64,000 nt of DNA, taken from the NCBI GenBank assembly GCA_002633025.1, contig NMRB01000523.1, positions 259,175 to 323,174 of the forward strand. Reading direction: 5' to 3'. The stretch comes from Notospermus geniculatus (Eukaryota; Nemertea; Pilidiophora; Heteronemertea; Lineidae). Shown here one piece after another: positions 61,301 through 64,000 of this stretch; position 1 is the stretch's first letter; each line of letters begins with the position of its first letter. The notes beneath the pieces were generated by a model. That model was given only the letters and a program-made list of their open reading frames with translations. It was not told where the DNA came from and did no database searches. The position numbers were made by a program, and so were the translations under genes.

Positions 61301-63793
61301 CATGAGCATGATAATATTTTCTGAAATGGAAGAATCACAATAAAATAAGGCTGAAGGGAACAGAAAGACCCTTCTGGTTGCTGACGAATTAGCTCTGAAT
61401 TTCATCAGTTCTTGAGAATGGAAATCATGTCAATTGCCGTTAACAAACTCATAAGCAATAATCTGTTGATAAATTGTGCTGTAACCTGGCAACAAAACTT
61501 TGTAAGTTTTCATAACGTTTGATGAAGTGAACAACAGGTCTGGTCCAGGAATAACCAAATAAACATCATAAATGACCAGTATTGTCCAGCCAGTATTGCC
61601 CCAATTAGGTGAGTGCCAGTCTGTTGGAAAAACTGATTATTATTGAATACAAATCAATACATTTGAAGCTGGTTTTGAAGATCGATACACCAAACAGAAT
61701 CTGATATACCAGTTCTAATTGCTTTCTGTTTGCTTCATCTCGATGGCAGACGCTTCCATTGGGGCATTGAACAGCTGTGCCAAATGTGACCAATGAGAAT
61801 CGAGAACAACTGACAATACTTCCATGAATACTGACATTAATTGAGACTGCAAGGATTGATTGGTCAATAACATAGCGAATAATATTGGCAAACTTATCAT
61901 AGCCTACTGGTCAATATGGCAGTTTTTTTTCACATGACATTTCAACATGAGAGATTTGAGCAGTTGTGGTGGCCATCCTGTCATTAGAGGGAACCGACTT
62001 GACATAGCTGCAAGAGATACTTTACATTCATTTCTCTAAGACCAGTGGCAGATATGCGGTTCTCGTCAACCACACATTGTCATAGAACGTTAATCAACTT
62101 CCAACAGCAGGTCAATGGAGAGTGTGAGCCAATCAACCTGAATGGACGAAAAGTAGGCCCTTGTCCTCATTCATATTCAAGCGGGGGAGGCGCAAAAGGG
62201 TATAATGCACTGGTCTTAGAGAAATGAATGTAAAGTATTATCTTACATACCATACCATTACATAATACAGAACAATTTGTTAAGTAAGTGATGTTAAATG
62301 TCAAAAAAAGGTGTGGCACCTCATAGTAGTTTAAACGATTTGGAAATTTGCACTTGTTGCACTCTAGCCTTCTCTAGCCTATTCTTGAGTCAAATTGGCC
62401 TTCACAAAATTGCTTCACTGAAATATAGCACCCCCAATATAGGACCCCCCCCCCCCGCTCAAGAGCTCTCATCATTGTACTAGGACATTTTTTCAACAAA
62501 ATCCACAGCTTCCAATGACACCAACATCAAGGGGTGGAATGGAACCCTCGCTGTCGGAGAGATATATAATAAGACTATTGCCATGGTAACAAAAGGCAAA
62601 AAGTAAGAAAGTGCATTTCCTGTGAAACGATGGTCCCAGCACAGTTCCCATGCATTCAAATATCAAGAGGTTTAGTTGGAAAACAAGTAGGATTTGGACG
62701 GTTGCATTTCTCTTCACCTTGTTCTTTAGAAAACCATGCCTAGAATGTAGGATGCACAGTACAACATGCATGATCATATTGCAAATGCCTCACTCACTTT
62801 TACACTGTGCAATGTGTAGGCCTCTATTTATTCAACAGGTGGAAACTCTCAACTGTTCAATAGTCAAGGATGGAAAAACACTTCAAGTAAGGCCTGTATT
62901 CATGGTATTGTTGAAGCTGATATGAAGATAATATTGGAAGATTGTATGTGAAAGATTGTAGCTTATGTGAAAGATTGTATACATGTAGATGCGAAAGATT
63001 GAAGATTGTAGGCTATGTGAAATACATGTATTGTATGATAATGTGAAATATTATACATGCATGATAATATTGAAGATTGTATGTGAAATTGAAAGTCATT
63101 GATGCTAGCCCTACACCTGAAATTAAAATCAGTAGGCCAATTGGGTATGTCTGACGGATAGGGCCAAATTGACTTTTATGGAGTGGTAGCCCTAATTTTC
63201 AAGTTGGTGAATGTCATCATATTAGGCAGCTATAGAAATCAAATGATAACATAAACGTTAACAACGACGTTATTTTTGTAGGCCTACCAAAAATGCAATA
63301 TTAAAATCTGGTGAATGTGCAATATGAAAAATAATGCTGTCGTAAAGTTTATCGTTTACGTTTATCGTTTCATTTCTTACCTCCCTAATAAGCTAGGCCA
63401 AATGTTACGAAAACTACTTTTTAGGCCTAAACATGCTAAATCATGAAATGAGATGAGATGGATGAAAATATAGGCCTAAGGAACAACAAAAAGTTCCAAA
63501 TATATGAAAAGGAAGAGCATTGTCTGTACCTTGATGTTATACCGACTAGTCTGTGTCTCCGCTTCGATGCTGACGGTCAGAGTGCTCCTTCGCGATCTTC
63601 TTCCAGCAGAACCGTACAAACGGCTTGGCTTGGCCTGGTCGTTCTCACGCTCATCACTTGCTGCTGGCGGGTCCAAGGGTCTTAGCGGCTGATTTGCCGC
63701 AACGATCGATGACCTCGGGGAATTTGAAATGTCAGAATCTCGACAATTACCTACTCCTGAATGGGTACCGTGAACACTGGGTGTACAACCCAT
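16203..63793 (-). CDS. pde8: PDE8 family cAMP phosphodiesterase, 19 exons, 47.6 kb
   Basis: Nineteen exons from 63793 down to 16203, with exons 6-8 counted once, join without a frame break to 873 residues (human PDE8A and PDE8B are about 830 and 885). Order: MGCTPS start with Gly2 and Cys3 as in human PDE8A, suiting acylation and membrane contact (inference); receiver-like domain (about 108-210, [11 protein letters not shown]); PAS domain (about 247-345, [24 protein letters not shown]); linker [20 protein letters not shown]-type site KRRLS; HD phosphodiesterase domain with [10 protein letters not shown] (565-574), HDVDHPG (606-612), metal-ligand KCADISNP (Asp about 745) and the purine-clamp Gln in SQISFID (about 797). 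The tail after residue 840 is Glu/Lys-rich. PDE8 enzymes hydrolyse cAMP with high affinity and resist IBMX. PAS plus receiver rules out PDE7. Intron 1 is about 30 kb. Confidence 0.97.
16561..16690 (-). CDS. pde8: PDE8 exon 18 (purine-clamp Gln)
   Basis: Encodes [20 protein letters not shown] and [19 protein letters not shown]. The Gln of SQISFID is the invariant nucleotide-binding Gln. Donor GATG|GTAAGT. Confidence 0.96.
16899..17084 (-). CDS. pde8: PDE8 exon 17 (KCADISNP)
   Basis: 62 codons. A Ser/Gly-rich linker, then [20 protein letters not shown] and [13 protein letters not shown]. The Asp of KCAD completes the metal site. Confidence 0.95.
17133..17167. repeat. Short perfect inverted repeat in PDE8 intron 16
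   Basis: GTTTGTTAGTTTCATA, 3-bp spacer, then its exact complement, 49 bp upstream of exon 17 on the coding strand. A hairpin near the acceptor is possible. No further evidence. Confidence 0.7.
17410..17638 (-). CDS. pde8: PDE8 exon 16
   Basis: Encodes [39 protein letters not shown] and [14 protein letters not shown] and DMVLATEM are core catalytic-domain helices. Donor ATT|GTAAGT. Confidence 0.96.
17906..18036 (-). CDS. pde8: PDE8 exon 15 (HDVDHPG)
   Basis: Encodes [20 protein letters not shown] then [14 protein letters not shown] and AVLYND. HDVDHPG gives the metal-binding His/Asp pair. Donor GACTT|GTAAGT. Confidence 0.96.
18251..18449 (-). CDS. pde8: PDE8 exon 14 (first metal-site His)
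   Basis: Encodes [19 protein letters not shown] and [30 protein letters not shown] carries the substrate-phosphate and first metal-binding His of class I phosphodiesterases. Donor AAG|GTAGGT. Confidence 0.96.
18544..18676 (-). CDS. pde8: PDE8 exon 13
   Basis: Encodes [20 protein letters not shown] and then [14 protein letters not shown], the start of the catalytic domain (family WDFNIFELE). With exon 12 it makes a run of four His. Confidence 0.92.
18837..18894 (-). CDS. pde8: PDE8 exon 12 with tandem NAGNAG acceptor
   Basis: Encodes (Q)[18 protein letters not shown], matching GLRRLSGNEY. KRRLS fits a PKA site. The acceptor reads TTTTTGCAGCAG, so splicing can include or skip one Gln (start 18894 or 18891). 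Confidence 0.88.
20343..20484. mobile_element. 142-bp near-perfect palindrome
   Basis: Two arms of about 64 bp (ATAAATATTTCACGTCAAGC at the left, GCTTGACGTGAAATATTTAT at the right) around a small TCGGCTTCGCCTCG-type loop. It lies in the 2.6-kb PDE8 intron 11. Non-coding MITE-like hairpin. Confidence 0.85.
21217..21440 (+). repeat. Probable tRNA-derived SINE
   Basis: ACAGTGGTTGAGA (21231, A-box-like) and GGGTTTGATTCCC (21269-21281, B-box) are spaced as in a tRNA. A tail with AAAAGCACTGTACAAAAGC follows, a form common at SINE ends. It lies within PDE8 intron 11. The exact ends are uncertain. Confidence 0.55.
21536..21706 (-). CDS. pde8: PDE8 exon 11
   Basis: 57 codons, phase 0 to 0: [36 protein letters not shown] and DLVGGLMS, all PDE8 signatures. 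The next exon continues with (Q)GIKRRLS. Confidence 0.95.
21867..22295. mobile_element. hAT-like MITE with 8-bp target-site duplication
   Basis: Inverted termini CCCGGGGGGTTCACTCCCC and (right, complement) CCCGAGGGGGTCACTCCCC, continuing through ATAAAGTGTGTTGCACATCA. Both sides carry TGTTAGTT (21859-21866 and 22296-22303). An 8-bp duplication is typical of hAT transposition. No transposase. Confidence 0.85.
22612..23399. repeat. Repeat with about 141-bp tandem units
   Basis: Units starting GAGATATG / GAGGTATGG recur at about 22612, 22751 and 22894, each with GATGGCT, GTGGTGGCCATATTTGA and CATGGTTA. The right end is a small hairpin, TTCACCTCACAGAGGTGAGC. Several short ORFs are shadows of the repeat. 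It lies in PDE8 intron 10. Confidence 0.75.
23484..23563 (-). CDS. pde8: PDE8 exon 10
   Basis: Encodes [20 protein letters not shown] and [23 protein letters not shown] is a signature of PDE8A/B between PAS and catalytic domains. Donor AAG|GTAAAG. Confidence 0.95.
24077..24180. mobile_element. MITE, family B (ATTCACCAAGGGTGATCA arms)
   Basis: GAATTCACCAAGGGTGATCA pairs with TGATCACCCTTGGTGAAT, followed by ACGGCCCT. The interior AAGACTTAGACGCGTGTA and GCATGGTGGAAGTG is shared with the element at 35519-35643. Confidence 0.8.
25919..26013 (-). CDS. pde8: PDE8 exon 9
   Basis: Encodes [20 protein letters not shown] then [11 protein letters not shown] after a split Gly codon. It lines up with GKIRHFVSLKK, the last PAS strand. 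Donor AATG|GTGAGG. Not part of the duplication. Confidence 0.85.
26475..26563 (-). other. pde8: PDE8 exon 8, duplicate copy A
   Basis: Same 89-bp exon as 27803-27891, with ATA instead of ATC for one Ile. Its phase-2 end joins exon 9 (25919-26013) perfectly, as would copy B. Confidence 0.85.
26903..27043 (-). other. pde8: PDE8 exon 7 (PAS core), duplicate copy A
   Basis: Same PAS exon as 28242-28382 with identical translation and intact splice sites (acceptor TTTCAG, donor AAG|GTATGA). Probably the other allele. Confidence 0.85.
27201..27368 (-). other. pde8: PDE8 exon 6, duplicate copy A
   Basis: Same 56-codon exon as 28540-28707. The acceptor AG ends one base from the N at 27372. If spliced after copy B of exon 8 (phase 2 into phase 0) it would hit a stop after a few codons, so both sets cannot be used together. 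Confidence 0.85.
27803..27891 (-). CDS. pde8: PDE8 exon 8 (PAS end, copy B)
   Basis: Encodes [20 protein letters not shown] then [10 protein letters not shown] (family EWQGVYYAR, SIQQHVKI). Ends in phase 2. Duplicate at 26475-26563 has one synonymous change in the Ile codon of PIT. Confidence 0.95.
28242..28382 (-). CDS. pde8: PDE8 exon 7 (PAS core, copy B)
   Basis: 47 codons, phase 0 to 0: [20 protein letters not shown] and [11 protein letters not shown], matching the YVNPAFERMMGY and LPKSDKN of the family. Duplicate at 26903-27043 encodes the same protein. Confidence 0.95.
28540..28707 (-). CDS. pde8: PDE8 exon 6 (copy B)
   Basis: 56 codons, phase 0 to 0: [20 protein letters not shown] then [20 protein letters not shown], leading into the PAS domain. 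An identical exon lies at 27201-27368. Only one can be used in frame. Confidence 0.93.
31006..31057. repeat. Short foldback (GGTACCGGCAAAAATTCATA)
   Basis: 26-bp left and 23-bp right arms around a 3-base loop, in PDE8 intron 5. Likely a MITE remnant. Confidence 0.75.
31601..31658 (-). CDS. pde8: PDE8 exon 5
   Basis: Encodes [19 protein letters not shown] (family: EEASVLPLLHAGFNR). The acceptor TTTGTTTCAG keeps frame. The TTCCTCAG eight bases further on would break it. Confidence 0.9.
32204..32263 (-). CDS. pde8: PDE8 exon 4
   Basis: Encodes [19 protein letters not shown], matching SIRATNPSEHTVILAV of the family. The phase (1 base in, 2 out) joins exons 3 and 5 exactly. Confidence 0.92.
32647..32837 (-). 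CDS. pde8: PDE8 exon 3 (receiver-like domain)
   Basis: Encodes [20 protein letters not shown] then [20 protein letters not shown] and IVIIDHRQ, near-identical in pattern to PDE8 proteins. The Asp of IIDHR sits where response regulators carry the phosphorylated Asp. Donor TGTAG|GTAAGA. Confidence 0.95.
33660..33716 (-). CDS. pde8: PDE8 exon 2
   Basis: 19 codons, phase 0 to 0, [25 protein letters not shown] corresponds to FGPMRF in human PDE8A just before the receiver-like domain. Acceptor TTATTTCAG, donor TCA|GTAAGT. Confidence 0.88.
35348..35377. repeat. TGA trinucleotide microsatellite
   Basis: TTATGATGATGATGATGATG and onward, about eight units. A similar ATC run lies at 40528-40547. Confidence 0.9.
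35519..35643. mobile_element. MITE with GGGCCATATTCATAAA terminus
   Basis: GGGCCATATTCATAAAGGAT at the left and TTTTTCAATATGGCCC at the right, with inner TTTAGACTTAGACGC pairing with GCGTCTAAGTCTTAAA. It shares its core with 24077-24180. A TA lies at each edge. Confidence 0.8.
36904..37028. repeat. About 49-bp tandem repeat, 2.5 units
   Basis: CAATTTAGAACCTACTGGCA recurs three times, with AGTCAGGAATGTT between. In PDE8 intron 1. Confidence 0.85.
37995..38112. mobile_element. MITE, family A copy 2
   Basis: GGGTCTTATGAATAAAGACT to TTTTTATTCATATGACCC. The interior TTTCAGATTTGTACAGCATT matches 12507-12623 throughout. Confidence 0.85.
42180..42234. repeat. 27-bp tandem duplication
   Basis: CGAGTTCTCACCTATCAAAG with GAGGTC is present twice in a row. 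Non-coding context. Confidence 0.8.
42860..43508. mobile_element. Foldback element full of ACTCAC/GAGTG pentamers
   Basis: GGCCCGTATTCTGAAAGCTC at the left; GAGCTTTCAGAATACGGGC at the right. Both arms continue into TCACACTCACACTC-type tracts, so much of the 650 bp can self-pair. ORFs here are shadows of the repeats. Confidence 0.8.
43781..43909. mobile_element. Foldback element (CGCCACGAAACT arms)
   Basis: GACCGCCACGAAACTACGAT pairs with ATCGGAGTTTCGTGGCGG, and GCACTAACAGGGCCTAACAG with CTGTTAGGCACTGTTAGC. About 48-bp arms with a 35-bp loop. Confidence 0.85.
47103..47550. repeat. Diverged tandem duplication
   Basis: 47103-47284 and 47397-47550 share GTGTGCA-TATGATGAG, ATTGTTGAT-GTAACTTAT, TCTCTGAAATTTTA and TTGATCAAAACCTGAA (second copy TTGATCGAAAACCTGAA). 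Older than the N-flanked duplications because it is much more diverged. Confidence 0.65.
47553..48115. repeat. Repeat element with GC-rich tandem array and terminal hairpin
   Basis: GGTGGCAAAGTGGAGAATCG and about 110 following bases occur at 47554 and again at 47862. Then comes an array of GCGGCGAGCGCCGAG units (47985-48062), ACGGACGGACGG, and a hairpin GTCCCCCTCCGAGGACTCCG. It shares GCGCCCCCTACAG with the 22612-23399 repeat. An N precedes it. Confidence 0.75.
49425..49787. mobile_element. Foldback element (AAAGC-TTG-TCACAC termini)
   Basis: AAAGCCTTGATCACACTGCA with GGCGCGGTGC at the left; GCACCGCGCCGCTGGTGTGA with ACAAAGCTT at the right. Inner GACACGATGCGGT pairs with ACCGCATCGTGCC. Confidence 0.75.
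55980..56280 (-). repeat. tRNA-derived SINE, split by a MITE
   Basis: On the minus strand TGGCCTAGTGGTTAAGGC (A box, 56252-56269) and GGGTTCGAATC (B box, 56067-56077) are classic internal promoter boxes. Removing the insert at 56094-56230 brings them to near-tRNA spacing. The far end is uncertain. Confidence 0.65.
56094..56230. mobile_element. Foldback MITE inserted in a SINE, TTA flanks
   Basis: GGCCCCTATTACCGGTACAT at the left, CAATGTAATCGGGGCC at the right, with long arms (TATACGGTATACGAAAACGC and complement). TTA lies on both sides, which fits a 3-bp target duplication of the PIF/Harbinger type. Confidence 0.8.
56309..56366. mobile_element. MITE, family A copy 3, internally deleted
   Basis: GGGTCATATGAATAACTTCA to AGTCTTTATTCATATGACCC. 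Only 58 bp: the middle of the left arm and the loop of the 117-bp copies are missing. Confidence 0.8.
62930..63095. repeat. Degenerate GAAAGATTGTA repeats
   Basis: GTGAAAGATTGTA and GAAGATTGTATGTGAAA recur irregularly at least six times, in the 5' part of PDE8 intron 1. Confidence 0.65.
63530..63793 (-). CDS. pde8: PDE8 exon 1 (N terminus)
   Basis: 88 codons from ATG at 63793 ([15 protein letters not shown]...) to YNIK|GTACAG, phase 0. MGC-PS-H matches the PDE8A start, which is why this distant exon is assigned to the gene. The middle is Ser/Arg-rich and poorly conserved, as in the family. The 207 bases upstream would hold the leader or promoter. I see no TATA box. Confidence 0.85.
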
Positions 63794-64000
63794 TTTAGCA
63801 CTGAGAATTTACTGGCAACGTCTAGCTGTCACTCACCACCACAAGAACCGAGACTCCGCCATACTTGTTGCATGCAGCCGACACGAGATTCTCAAACCAC
63901 CAGCACTCACTGGCGAGCATTTACAAAACTACCACGTGGCAGAGTGTCAGGTTTCCCGCTCTAGCTCCCGATCGGGTGTGCCGGCAATCTTTTTCCGCGA

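Larger units (their letters stand above)
33717..63529 (-). other. pde8: PDE8 intron 1 (about 29.8 kb)
   Basis: No exon with clear homology was found between exon 1 and exon 2. The interval holds foldback and MITE elements, a SINE split by a MITE, tandem repeats, TGA/ATC microsatellites and single-N joins at 35144, 47552 and 61217. Stretches not listed separately show no supported feature. A long first intron often carries enhancers, but none can be named. Confidence 0.75.

Noticed and set aside
63761-63964. Plus-strand 67-residue ORF at the right edge
   Set aside because: Overlaps the PDE8 start codon region in antisense, with no protein features.
1-64000. CRISPR arrays, bacterial operons or phage systems
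   Set aside because: Intron-split animal genes, SINE and MITE content show a metazoan chromosome. No evenly spaced direct repeats with spacers were seen.

Overview
This is animal DNA: genes are split into many exons with GT..AG introns, one intron is about 30 kb, and foldback (MITE-like) repeats are very dense. The constant TAGGCCTA, ACCGGTA and TACATGTA words, a SINE-like tRNA-derived repeat and the protein types suggest a marine invertebrate deuterostome (echinoderm-like). The species cannot be fixed from sequence alone. Isolated single N bases at 6354, 20148, 27372, 35144, 47552 and 61217 look like contig joins. At least two of them (6354 and 27372) sit exactly at the edge of a duplicated block, so those duplications are probably allelic overlap left in the assembly.

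Three protein-coding genes can be supported. (1) A minus-strand, six-exon BDH1-like short-chain dehydrogenase (3066-5165) keeps the NAD-binding motifs and fold landmarks, but the active-site Tyr and Lys are replaced by Cys and Ala and the Ser position by Thr-Gly. It looks like a pseudoenzyme. (2) An intronless plus-strand gene (8525-10135) encodes a 536-residue LRR-Ig single-pass membrane protein with a TATA box upstream. (3) A complete minus-strand cAMP phosphodiesterase of the PDE8 family (16203-63793) was rebuilt as 19 phase-compatible exons (873 residues): acylation-type N terminus MGCTPS, receiver-like domain, PAS domain, HD-type catalytic domain and an acidic tail. Intron 1 alone covers 33717-63529.

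Layout: 1-3065, repeats including nested foldback elements; 3066-5165, dehydrogenase; 5154-7212, its 5' region present twice; 7443-8524, palindromic element, promoter and leader of the LRR-Ig gene; 8525-10135, LRR-Ig gene; 10229-10761, three foldback elements in a row; 10800-16202, PDE8 3' flank with MITEs and a possible trefoil-domain relic; 16203-33716, PDE8 exons 19 to 2, with exons 6-8 present twice; 33717-63529, PDE8 intron 1 with MITEs, tandem repeats and a SINE split by a MITE; 63530-63793, PDE8 exon 1.

The three genes have no evident joint pathway. PDE8 hydrolyses cAMP, the dehydrogenase relative would be a membrane-associated NAD-binding protein, and the LRR-Ig protein is a cell-surface adhesion or recognition candidate. 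The most unusual features are the degenerate dehydrogenase active site, the crowd of foldback elements sharing GGGCC-TATTC-type termini, an 8-bp-TSD hAT-like MITE, and the artefact-like repeat of the PAS-coding exons.
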